From positions 1 to 33,833 of the forward strand of contig JAFSPF010000035.1 in NCBI GenBank assembly GCA_017443065.1: a stretch of DNA of 33,833 bases. The letters are read 5' to 3'. Both the position numbers and the translations under genes were made by a program. Below are positions 24,478 through 31,948 of the stretch, one piece after another. Within the stretch, counting starts at the first letter, position 1. The number at the start of each line of letters is the position of its first letter. The DNA comes from Lachnospiraceae bacterium (GTDB lineage: Bacteria; Bacillota; Clostridia; Lachnospirales; Lachnospiraceae). The notes beneath the pieces are model-generated. The model was given only the letters and a program-made list of their open reading frames with translations, did no database searches and was not told where the DNA came from.

Positions 24478-25257
24478 TTAAATCTGGTCCTTCAGCTTCT
24501 CGATCTCCTCGAAAATCACGTCGTTCAGCACCTTGATGTAGGTGCCCTTCATGCCGGAGGACCGGGACTCCAGAACGCCCGCGCTCTCCAGCTTCCGGAG
24601 CGCATTCACGATCACGCTCCTTGTGATGCCCGCAGAATCCGCGATCTTGGATGCCACCAGCACCCCCTCCATGCCGTTCAGCTCGCTGAAGATGTGCACC
24701 ATGGCCTCCAGCTCCGAATAGGACAGCGTGGAGATCGCGCTCTTCACAACGCTCTGCTTGCGGTGCTCCTCCGCCGTTTCCTCGGTGACGGCGCGCAGCA
24801 TCTCCAGGCCCACGACCGAGGTGCCGTACTCCGCCAGGATAATGTCCTCAATGCTGTAGGACGAATCCTTCTTGTACAAAAACAGCGTACCGAGGCGTTC
24901 CCCCGCGATATCAATCGGGGTGATGATCGCCTCATACGCCTCCGTGCGCATACGCTCGAAACCCAGGGTTTCCAGGTTGACGTTCTCCTTCGTCGAAAGG
25001 ATCGTCAAAAGCCTCTCATTCAGCATGGGATCCACAAAATCGCCCACCTTGTTGCTGATGAGCTCCTCTATGGTGTCGATCTCCGCGGATTTGCCGATGC
25101 CGAGCACCTTCCCCTTCCGGCTGATGACCAGCACATTGGAGGAAAGCGTCTCACAGAGCACCTTGCAGATGTCGTTAAAGATCACCTTGCCCTGGTTGCT
25201 GTTATGTAACAATTTGCCGATCTTTCTTGTCTTGTCCAGTAATTGTACTCCGCTCAT
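24478..25257 (-). CDS. codY: GTP-sensing pleiotropic transcription regulator CodY
   Basis: CodY senses GTP and branched-chain amino acids and represses stationary-phase, amino-acid and motility genes in Firmicutes. From the ATG at 25257 the product has 259 residues, the usual size. An in-frame GTG seven codons upstream would place the start almost in the terminator. The N-terminal GAF-type domain includes LILAEYGTSVVGLEMLR-like IILAEYGTSVVG. The C-terminal winged helix SKIADSAGITRSVIVNALRKLESAGVLESRS is nearly identical to the B. subtilis helix-turn-helix. It lies between topA and flgB, as in Bacillus. Two candidate CodY boxes upstream suggest autoregulation. Confidence 0.97.
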   Translation of the reverse strand: MSGVQLLDKTRKIGKLLHNSNQGKVIFNDICKVLCETLSSNVLVISRKGKVLGIGKSAEIDTIEELISNKVGDFVDPMLNERLLTILSTKENVNLETLGFERMRTEAYEAIITPIDIAGERLGTLFLYKKDSSYSIEDIILAEYGTSVVGLEMLRAVTEETAEEHRKQSVVKSAISTLSYSELEAMVHIFSELNGMEGVLVASKIADSAGITRSVIVNALRKLESAGVLESRSSGMKGTYIKVLNDVIFEEIEKLKDQI

Positions 25258-25280
25258 ACATCCGTGCCCCATATACACGC

Positions 25281-25322
25281 AAAAACAGCGATTCCGTCTT
25301 GGTATATCGGCAGAATCGCTGT
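25281..25322 (-). terminator. intrinsic terminator between topA and codY, 24 bases before the codY start
   Basis: A perfect 10-bp stem (ACAGCGATTC at 25322-25313 with GAATCGCTGT at 25294-25285, minus strand) is followed by TTTTT. It can end topA transcription. It also lies downstream of the sigma-A-like codY promoter at 25337-25365, so it would sit in the codY leader and could attenuate codY. Its 18-base loop contains GCCGATAT. Confidence 0.8.
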
Positions 25323-25331
25323 CTTACTTTA
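25304..25331 (-). promoter_or_regulatory. candidate SigD (flagellar sigma) promoter upstream of codY
   Basis: The minus strand reads TAAA, 16 bases, GCCGATAT. The B. subtilis SigD consensus is TAAA, 14-16 bases, (G)CCGATAT, so both elements match fully. The -10 lies in the loop of the terminator, so transcripts starting near 25297 would lack the first stem arm and escape termination. Confidence 0.55.
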
Positions 25332-25335
25332 GTGC

Positions 25336-25369
25336 TATTTTCAGATTATTTTGATATTTTGTGAAAATT
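25336..25369 (-). promoter_or_regulatory. codY promoter region with two candidate CodY boxes
   Basis: A promoter TTCACA, 17 bases, GAAAAT (-35 at 25365-25360, -10 at 25342-25337) is overlapped by two sequences like the CodY box AATTTTCWGAAAATT. AATTTTCACAAAATA (25369-25355, 13 of 15) covers the -35, and AATAATCTGAAAATA (25350-25336, 12 of 15) covers the -10. Repression of codY by CodY is the simplest reading. The AT-rich background makes partial matches easier. Confidence 0.5.
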
Positions 25370-25418
25370 ATTGTAAATATTCAGCACTGAGGCGTAAAAA
25401 AGCCCTACATTCTTACGT

Positions 25419-27512
25419 TTACTCCTCTTCCTCCGGTTTGTCGCACACATAGCCGCAGGTCTCGTCGTAGCAGACGAGCTTGCCGCCCTTCTCCAGCATC
25501 AGCGCGCCGCACTGCGGGCACTTCGTCTTCGAAGGCTTCTGCCAGACCATGAAATCGCATTCCGGATTGTTCATGCAGCCGAAGTATCTGCGGCCCTTGC
25601 GGGTCTTGCGGACGACGATGTCCTGGCCGCATTTCGGACAGGCAACGCCCGTCTTCTCGTAATACGGCATGGTATTGCGGCACTCCGGGAATCCGGGGCA
25701 GGCCAGGAACTTGCCGTGCGGCCCGTACTTGATTACCATGTGCCTGCCGCAGTGCTCGCAGACCACATCCGTTTCCTCGTCCGCGATCGTCACCTTTTCC
25801 AGCACCTTCTCCGCCTTCGCGACGGCGGCATCCAGATCCGGATAGAAATCCTCGATCAGCTTCTTCCAGGGCGTGTCCCCGTCCGCGACGCTGTCGAGCT
25901 GCTGCTCCATCTGCGCCGTGAACTGCAGGTCCACGATGTCCGGGAAATTCTCCACCATGATCTTGTTGACCGCCTCGCCCAGCTCCGTCACGTACAGGTT
26001 TTTGTTTTCCTTCGTGACATAGTGTCTGGCGAGGATCGTCGTGATCGTGGGGGCGTAGGTGGACGGCCGCCCGATGCCCTGCGCCTCTAAGTCACGCACC
26101 AGCGTCGCCTCCGTGAAGTGCGCGGGCGGCGCGGTGAAGTGCTGCTTTTCCTCAAAGGCATCGAAGGTCAGCTTTGTGTCATGCTTTAAGCCCTTCATCA
26201 GCACGTTCTTTTCCGGTACGTTCTCCTCATCCGTATATACGTTCATGAAGCCGTCAAAGACGGTGCGGGTGGCGGAGACATGGAAGATGTGCCGGCCGGC
26301 GGAGATGTCCACGCCCGTCGTCTCATAGCGCGCCGCCTCCATGCGGCTGGCGACAAAGCGCTTCCAGATCAGCTGGTAGAGCTTGTACTGTTCCCTCGTC
26401 AGGGAATCCTTGACGAGGGCCGGGGTTCTGGTGACATCCGTCGGACGGATCGCTTCATGCGCGTCCTGGATGCGTTCCTTTTTCTCTCCGGGCGCCGCAA
26501 GCGTCCCGACGTATTTGTCCCCGTACTGGTCCGCGATATAGATGCGCACTGCGTTCTCCGCCTCGTCCGAAATGCGGGTGGAGTCCGTACGCAGATAGGT
26601 GATGAGACCGACGGTCCCCTGTCCCTTTAAGTCAATGCCTTCGTATAACTGCTGCGCGACACGCATCGTCTTCTGCGTGGAGAAGTTCAGTGCGCTCGCG
26701 CCCTGCTGCTGCAGGGTGGAGGTCGTAAAGGGCAGCGGCGGCTTCTTTGTGCGCTCCGTCGTCTTGATTTCTTTGATCTCAAAAGGAACGCCCGCGAGTT
26801 CCGTCGTGATCGCGTCCAGCTCCTTCTTGTTGTGAATCTCCTTCTTGCCGGTCTCATCGCCCCAGTAACGTGCGACAAGCGGCTTCTTTTCGCCGGCGAC
26901 GTTTAAGGAAGCGTCCAGCGTCCAGTATTCCTCCGGGATGAAGGCCGCGATCTCGTCCTCGCGGTCGCAGATCATGCGCAGCGCCACGCTCTGCACGCGT
27001 CCCGCGGAAAGGCCGCGCTTGATCTTGTCCCAGAGGAGCGGAGAGATGCGGTAGCCCACGACGCGGTCCAGGACACGGCGCGCCTGCTGCGCGTCCACTA
27101 AGTGCATATCAATGTCCCGCGCATGCTTTAAGGATTCCTTCACCGCGGTCTTCGTGATCTCGTTGAAGGTGATGCGCGAGCACTTTTTGATCTGGTCATT
27201 CAGCTTCAGTGCGGTAATCAGATGCCAGGAAATGGCTTCGCCCTCACGGTCCGGGTCAGTCGCAAGGAAAACGCGGTCGGCCCTGGCCGCCTGCTTGCGG
27301 AGCGAGGCCAGCAGATCGCCCTTGCCGCGGATCGTGATGTACTGCGGCTCATAATCATGCTCCGTATCGATGCCCATGCGGCTCTTGGGAAGATCCCGCA
27401 CATGTCCGTTGGACGCCGCGACCTCATAGCCGCTTCCTAAGAATTTCTTGATAGCCTTGACCTTGGTCGGCGATTCGACGATCACCAGATTCTTTTTTGA
27501 CGCTGTTGCCAT
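25419..27512 (-). CDS. topA: DNA topoisomerase I
   Basis: TopA relaxes negative supercoils by cutting one DNA strand. The 697-residue product has the TOPRIM domain at the N terminus (E13 in VIVESPTK, acidic residues D86 and D88 in TDPDREGE) and the catalytic tyrosine Y306 in GLITYLRTDSTR. Three four-cysteine zinc ribbons occupy the last 120 residues (starting CEHCG, CPKCG and CPQCG). GAGGAGG precedes the ATG. In Firmicutes topA commonly lies upstream of codY; here the genes usually between them (such as clpQ and clpY) are absent. Confidence 0.98.
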   Translation of the reverse strand: MATASKKNLVIVESPTKVKAIKKFLGSGYEVAASNGHVRDLPKSRMGIDTEHDYEPQYITIRGKGDLLASLRKQAARADRVFLATDPDREGEAISWHLITALKLNDQIKKCSRITFNEITKTAVKESLKHARDIDMHLVDAQQARRVLDRVVGYRISPLLWDKIKRGLSAGRVQSVALRMICDREDEIAAFIPEEYWTLDASLNVAGEKKPLVARYWGDETGKKEIHNKKELDAITTELAGVPFEIKEIKTTERTKKPPLPFTTSTLQQQGASALNFSTQKTMRVAQQLYEGIDLKGQGTVGLITYLRTDSTRISDEAENAVRIYIADQYGDKYVGTLAAPGEKKERIQDAHEAIRPTDVTRTPALVKDSLTREQYKLYQLIWKRFVASRMEAARYETTGVDISAGRHIFHVSATRTVFDGFMNVYTDEENVPEKNVLMKGLKHDTKLTFDAFEEKQHFTAPPAHFTEATLVRDLEAQGIGRPSTYAPTITTILARHYVTKENKNLYVTELGEAVNKIMVENFPDIVDLQFTAQMEQQLDSVADGDTPWKKLIEDFYPDLDAAVAKAEKVLEKVTIADEETDVVCEHCGRHMVIKYGPHGKFLACPGFPECRNTMPYYEKTGVACPKCGQDIVVRKTRKGRRYFGCMNNPECDFMVWQKPSKTKCPQCGALMLEKGGKLVCYDETCGYVCDKPEEEE

Positions 27513-27580
27513 AATGATATCCTCCTCTTCGGCGCGTCGGTGGGAGAAGTCACACCGCGGATTTCGCCGTAATGTCCTTT

Positions 27581-27609
27581 AAGATAATACAAAAAGTGAA
27601 AACTTGCAA
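27581..27609 (-). promoter_or_regulatory. candidate sigma-A promoter for topA
   Basis: On the minus strand TTGCAA and TATCTT are separated by 17 bases, four matches each. The predicted start is near 27574, giving a 60-base leader before topA. It is divergent from the plus-strand promoter at 27635. Confidence 0.45.
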
Positions 27610-27634
27610 GAGGAATTTTTTTTGAGTGAATTTT

Positions 27635-27663
27635 TTGACACTTTTCTGTAAATACTATATATT
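27635..27663 (+). promoter_or_regulatory. strong sigma-A promoter for the HAD/MBL gene pair
   Basis: TTGACA (six of six) and TATATT (five of six) are separated by exactly 17 bases. The predicted start is near 27670, giving a leader of about 58 bases. A CodY-box-like sequence (27629-27643, 12 of 15) overlaps the -35, a weak hint of CodY control. Confidence 0.7.
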
Positions 27664-27727
27664 GTAGACGCACGACATCATCATCGCACTCAAGATTACG
27701 AAAGGAACGATCAGGGTATCACTTACT

Positions 27728-28348
27728 ATGATAAAGAACATTATTTTTGACATGGGATCCGTGCTGATCCGCTTTGACCGCAATCTCTTTATCGAGCGGA
27801 CGGGGATCACGGATCCCGCGGACAAGGAGCTGCTGATGCGGGAGGTCTTTTTGTCCCTGGAATGGGCCAGGATGGACCGGGGCTCGCTCACCGATGAAGA
27901 GGCCTTTCAGATCATGTGCAAACGCCTGCCGGAGCGTCTGCATGATGCGGCGCATAAGCTGGTCGCCTTCTGGGACCGGCCGATTCTGGAAATCGAGGGG
28001 ATGTATGAACTGATCGAGGAGCTCAAGGGGAAGGGCTACGGCATCTATCTGCTGTCCAACGCCTCTTACCGCCAGCATGAATACTGGCCCCGGATTCCCG
28101 CGAGCAAATTCTTCGATGACAAGCTGGTCTCCTGCGACGTGCATCTGGTCAAGCCGCAGCCGGAGATCTACCGTCTCATGCTGGAGAAGTTTTCGCTGCA
28201 GGCGGAGGAATGCTTCTTCATCGATGATGTGCCGATGAACATCGAGGGCGCTTTCTTCTGCGGGATCGCCGGCGCGGTCTTCCACGACGATGTGCAGGAG
28301 CTGCGGCGGAAGATGCGGGAGGCGGGGGTGGATGTCGAATGCAACTGA
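27728..28348 (+). CDS. HAD superfamily hydrolase, subfamily IA-like (YihX type)
   Basis: This is a predicted phosphatase of 206 residues. HAD motif I is IIFDMGSVL with nucleophile D8; the second acid of DxD is replaced by glycine, as in the YihX and epoxide-hydrolase-N branch. Motif II is YLLSNAS, motif III is the lysine in LVKPQPEIY, and motif IV is FFIDDVPMN. A helical cap domain lies at about residues 18-90. The substrate cannot be told from the sequence. It overlaps the next gene by ten bases and shares the promoter at 27635. The plus-strand pair is divergent from topA. Confidence 0.9.
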   Translation: MIKNIIFDMGSVLIRFDRNLFIERTGITDPADKELLMREVFLSLEWARMDRGSLTDEEAFQIMCKRLPERLHDAAHKLVAFWDRPILEIEGMYELIEELKGKGYGIYLLSNASYRQHEYWPRIPASKFFDDKLVSCDVHLVKPQPEIYRLMLEKFSLQAEECFFIDDVPMNIEGAFFCGIAGAVFHDDVQELRRKMREAGVDVECN

Positions 28349-29157
28349 CATACATTCATCACTCGGGATTCTTACTGGAAACACCGGCCTGCACCCTGCT
28401 CTTTGATTTTGTGGAAGGGCGGCTGCCGCAGATTCCTGCAGGCAAGCCTCTCTATGTCTTCGTCTCGCATACGCATCACGATCACTACACGAAAAAGGTT
28501 TTTGACGTGGCCGACACGGCGAAAAAGCAGGGCGAGACGGAGGTCTGCTTCATCGTCTCGGATGACGTGCCGCGCAGGGATGTTCCCGCAGCGCTGAAAG
28601 AAAAAACCGTCTTCCTCAAACCGCATCAGGAATGGGAGGACGGCCGCGTCCATGTGGAGACGCTCGTCTCCAATGACACAGGCGTGGCCTTTGTGCTCGC
28701 CGTGCCCGCGGAGGCCGCCGCTCCTGCTGCCGGAGACCGGGCTGCGGCCGCTGCCGGCAGTTCTTCCGCTGCCCGCACGGACGATGCGGCGGACGGCGTT
28801 GCGACGCATGAACCCTCCCTGCAGATTTACTTTGCGGGCGATCTCAACGCCTGGAACTGGGACGGCGACGAGGAGGATATGGCGCTCATCAAAATCTATC
28901 ACGAGGAGCTCGCACGCATCAGCGACCGCATCTTCGATCTCGCCTTCATTCCCCTCGACCCGCGCCTGGGCGAAGATTACAGCCAGGGCATCACGGATTT
29001 CTTCGATGTCTGCGGCTGTGAGGCGCGTGTCATCGCGCCCATGCACATGTGGGGACAGTACGAGGTCACAACAAAAGCACGCGCCCTGACGAACCGATAT
29101 CCGTACATGGACCGCGTGCTGCCGATTTCCCGCGAGGGGGAGTGCTTTACGCTGTAG
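28339..29157 (+). CDS. metallo-beta-lactamase-fold hydrolase
   Basis: The 272-residue product has the metal-binding motif HTHHDH at residues 44-49 after VFVSHTHHDHY. It also has IYFAGDLNAWNWDGD (about 163-177) and a late histidine in IAPMHMWGQY, the pattern of UlaG-like metallohydrolases. Residues about 123-157 are a low-complexity alanine-rich insert between two conserved strands, probably a surface loop. The ATG lies inside the end of the HAD gene (ten-base overlap), with a GGGGGTGG stretch upstream, so translation is probably coupled. The substrate is unknown. No convincing terminator follows. Confidence 0.88.
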   Translation: MQLTYIHHSGFLLETPACTLLFDFVEGRLPQIPAGKPLYVFVSHTHHDHYTKKVFDVADTAKKQGETEVCFIVSDDVPRRDVPAALKEKTVFLKPHQEWEDGRVHVETLVSNDTGVAFVLAVPAEAAAPAAGDRAAAAAGSSSAARTDDAADGVATHEPSLQIYFAGDLNAWNWDGDEEDMALIKIYHEELARISDRIFDLAFIPLDPRLGEDYSQGITDFFDVCGCEARVIAPMHMWGQYEVTTKARALTNRYPYMDRVLPISREGECFTL

Positions 29158-29188
29158 GGCTGTCAAAATACCACATTTACTCCCGTTT

Positions 29189-29387
29189 TTACTGACCGGA
29201 AGAAAAGGTGGAAACCGGACAGCCGTTCATCCGCGCCCATCGGATGACCGCGTTCAGGCGTGCCTGATATCCTTTTTCCGTCCTTTTTCAACCATGCAAG
29301 ATTGTCTACATCAATCTGCGTGTGAATGTCCTTTTTGGGAATTTTCAGCGAACGGTAGTAATAAAACTGACCGTCCCTTATGGGTAT
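29189..29387 (-). pseudogene. BrnA antitoxin-like remnant, frameshifted and without a start codon
   Basis: Directly after the sigma-factor stop the same frame continues with readable protein, KIPKKDIHTQIDVDNLAWLKKDGK. The frame then breaks at a run of five A (29277-29273). With one A removed it continues GYQARLNAVIRWARMNGCPV and stops at 29191-29189. The joined sequence fits the BrnA antitoxin pattern (lR.D.dvl.wfk..GkGYQtRiNavLr). No ATG or ribosome binding site lies before it, and no brnT toxin gene is beside it. It may be a decayed antitoxin gene. If the run of A is a sequencing error, only the start would be missing. Confidence 0.6.
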
Positions 29388-29390
29388 GTG

Positions 29391-31853
29391 TCAGTCCGTA
29401 TGCTGTTTTTCATATCCCTGAATCTCATACCCGTAGCCGTTGTCCGCAGGCTTTACATAGAGATAAACATAACCGACGTCTTCAGAGCTATATTCATAAT
29501 TATCGTTTTCATCTGCTCCTGCAGGTTCATGCTTCACCAGGCGGTAGCGCAGAATGATCCGATCCTGTTCCGTATCTTTGCCTTCATATTCGCATGACGT
29601 ATATGATGAACGGTGCCCCAAACCATCTATCGGACAAAAATACAGATGGACACCGCCGTTCTCATAATACGCGCCAGCATAGTCCATTCCATTAACCGCT
29701 GTTGTCTGTACCGGCAAACGTGCATACTCGAATCTCAGATCAAGCCAGGCTTCCATGATACGATCAAGGGTTTCTGTTTCGATCTCATCAGACACAAAAT
29801 AATTAACACCATAGTCATCCTGAACAACCGGCTCCTGATAAGTCCACACGTACGGAATATAGTTAAGAATCAGGCTGCTGACTGTTTGCGGATTCTCTTC
29901 CAACGCCTGCCGGATATCCGCCGCAGTTCCCCTTCCGTTTGGCAGGACATCCCACACCAATGGTGTGAATGGTTTCAACATCCTGGTGTTTTCCGGATGC
30001 TTTTGTACGGAAATCACCGACCAGTAGGCTGTACCGTCCTCTTCCTTTTCGCTAAGATATGCGGTAAAGATGTTGTCGTCTTCCTCCAGACCCGCTGCCC
30101 GTTCATCCTCTGTCGCCGCCCGGTAGGTCACCCGATAGATCGCGCCGTCGGTCTCCGCGGATAGATAATCGATGCTGACATTTCTCTCCCCACGCACGTA
30201 ATGAATTTGTTGCTCATTGAAATAGTATTTTCCGTCGAGGTAGTATGCCGCCGCATACAACTGTGTGTCGATTCCCTCACGGAAGCGCATAATATCCGCT
30301 TCCGTTGCGTTTAGTACGTTTCGTGCAACCCATTCTATGTTTTCCGCAGGATAAACAAGCCAGTTAAAATAGCGTTTCTCCATCGTCCCGTTGGAGAAGG
30401 CGACTGTATAATAAAACCGGGCCAGGGGATCCGCTTCCTCCTGATGTACCTCCGGCGCTTCATATCCGGGATAGTTGCTCAGATCGATAAAACCTGGGTC
30501 AGCGACAAGATACCGCAGCAGTTGTCCGTCCATATCCGATATGGCTGAACTGTCAAAGTTTCCCGGATAGTAATAAAAATCCCTCAGAAACTCCGTCATG
30601 GATACCGGGAGAAGTGCTGTATCCACATCCGAAAAAGCCATGTCTTCTGCGTCTGCGCCCGCGGTCATCAAATCGCCCGCCTCGTCGCCGGGCATGCCGT
30701 CCGCAATTGCGGCGTCGGCATCCTGTGCCGCATCTGCCGCGCCGAACAGAACCCCGTCAGACGTTGACGTGTCCGCCGCCGCGATCTGTGCACGCTCCTC
30801 CTGTGCGTTGCGGTACGCGAGGATGCCCGCCGTCGTGCCGCCGCCGACAATGGCAACGGCGCCGATGACGATCGCTGCAATCTTGGCGGCACCGAGACCG
30901 CCGCCCGCAGCCGCTGCCGCCCCCGCGGCCGACCCTGTTGCGAAGGATGCGGGTGCCGTGCCCTGTGCCGCGGCCGTTGCAGAGGCGTTTGCCGTATGTC
31001 CGGCTGCCTGTGTGCCGCCCTGCGCAGCGTTTTGTGCCGTCTGTCCGGCAGCCTCCCTGCCCGCCTCCTGCGCGGACATTTGCAGGGTCTGCCCCGTCTG
31101 CCGCAGAATCTGTGTAAGAGACGCGGATGCGGCGACGTCCGCCATGGCATGTGCTTCGTTTTTGCGCAGTAAGAACAACAGGAACGGAAGCGGCGCAAGA
31201 CCGTACAGTTTCGTGCCTCTCTTCTCCAGTTCCAGCACCTGCGTTTTGATCTTGTTTCTTCCGTAGATCAGGCGGCTCGACACCGTCTTTTCGTTCAGTC
31301 CCAGGGCGGATGCGATTTCCTTCACGCTCATCTGCCCGTAGTAAAACATTGAGATCACGCCCCGCTGGTCATCGGGCAGCGAATCCAAAATCTCCGCCAA
31401 AAGCCTCGCCGTTTCCTGCCGGTCCATCACCACATCCGGCATGGCATCCGGATTCGTGTCTTCAAATTCCGCAGACGCGTCTTCGTCATCGAGCGGTGTC
31501 ATGTCCGAGAACAGTACCTGTTTGCGTTCCCGGAAATAATCCATGGTACGGTTTTTGGCGATCGTCTTTAGCCACGGACGGAATTTGTTTGCCTCCTGCA
31601 GCTGGTGTAGGCTGCGGAAGGCCTTGACATAACTGTCCTGCAGGAGGTCAAGGACGGTGTCCTCATCCTTTATCATGGACTTGATCAGCGCATAGACGTG
31701 ATTGTACGTCGCATTGTAGAGTTTTGTCTCCGCCTGCGTGTCACCACGCATCGCACCGTCGATCAGTGTTTTGTTAAACTCCTGCCGTTCCCCGCAGCTG
31801 GTACAAAAGTCCGCGTCGTCCGGGATCTGCGCCCCGCAGCTCATACATTTCAT
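29391..31853 (-). CDS. zinc-ribbon ECF-type sigma factor with membrane anchor and large outer domain
   Basis: The ATG at 31853 has AAGGAG eight bases upstream and gives about 820 residues; an earlier in-frame GTG is less likely. In order: a zinc ribbon (C3, C6, C17, C20), sigma-70 region 2 (about 37-110, QDSYVKAFRSLHQL and FRPWLKTIAKNRTMDYF), and region 4 (about 155-205, LPDDQRGVISMFYYGQMSVKEIASALGLNEKTV). A hydrophobic patch near 220-230, an alanine/glutamine-rich linker (about 240-320) and one membrane helix (about 323-347) follow. The remaining 470 residues are soluble, acidic and aromatic-rich, and should face outward. No separate anti-sigma gene is adjacent, so sensing and control may be built in. 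The outer domain was not recognised. Confidence 0.88.
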   Translation of the reverse strand: MKCMSCGAQIPDDADFCTSCGERQEFNKTLIDGAMRGDTQAETKLYNATYNHVYALIKSMIKDEDTVLDLLQDSYVKAFRSLHQLQEANKFRPWLKTIAKNRTMDYFRERKQVLFSDMTPLDDEDASAEFEDTNPDAMPDVVMDRQETARLLAEILDSLPDDQRGVISMFYYGQMSVKEIASALGLNEKTVSSRLIYGRNKIKTQVLELEKRGTKLYGLAPLPFLLFLLRKNEAHAMADVAASASLTQILRQTGQTLQMSAQEAGREAAGQTAQNAAQGGTQAAGHTANASATAAAQGTAPASFATGSAAGAAAAAGGGLGAAKIAAIVIGAVAIVGGGTTAGILAYRNAQEERAQIAAADTSTSDGVLFGAADAAQDADAAIADGMPGDEAGDLMTAGADAEDMAFSDVDTALLPVSMTEFLRDFYYYPGNFDSSAISDMDGQLLRYLVADPGFIDLSNYPGYEAPEVHQEEADPLARFYYTVAFSNGTMEKRYFNWLVYPAENIEWVARNVLNATEADIMRFREGIDTQLYAAAYYLDGKYYFNEQQIHYVRGERNVSIDYLSAETDGAIYRVTYRAATEDERAAGLEEDDNIFTAYLSEKEEDGTAYWSVISVQKHPENTRMLKPFTPLVWDVLPNGRGTAADIRQALEENPQTVSSLILNYIPYVWTYQEPVVQDDYGVNYFVSDEIETETLDRIMEAWLDLRFEYARLPVQTTAVNGMDYAGAYYENGGVHLYFCPIDGLGHRSSYTSCEYEGKDTEQDRIILRYRLVKHEPAGADENDNYEYSSEDVGYVYLYVKPADNGYGYEIQGYEKQHTD

Positions 31854-31874
31854 AACGTACACTCCTTCGTGAAT

Positions 31875-31902
31875 GTGATACGGACGGCTCCGTTTCCGTC
31901 AA
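31875..31902 (-). promoter_or_regulatory. candidate promoter for the sigma-factor gene
   Basis: On the minus strand TTGACG and TATCAC are separated by 16 bases, five and four matches to the sigma-A consensus. It lies 22 bases before the chosen start, so the leader would be short. An inverted repeat GACGG/CCGTC lies within it. No typical ECF-type promoter was found. Confidence 0.35.
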
Positions 31903-31948
31903 GCTTCCGCATTTGTGTCTTTGTTATCTGCCTTCTCACTTTAGCATT

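Noticed and set aside
28372-29166. Minus-strand 264-residue open frame opposite the metallo-beta-lactamase gene
   Set aside because: The plus-strand frame has the HTHHDH metal motif and coupled translation; the minus frame has no recognisable features.
29157-29230. Terminator after the metallo-beta-lactamase gene
   Set aside because: The imperfect CTGACCGG/CCGGACAG repeat has no T-tract on the plus strand and lies inside the BrnA-like remnant.
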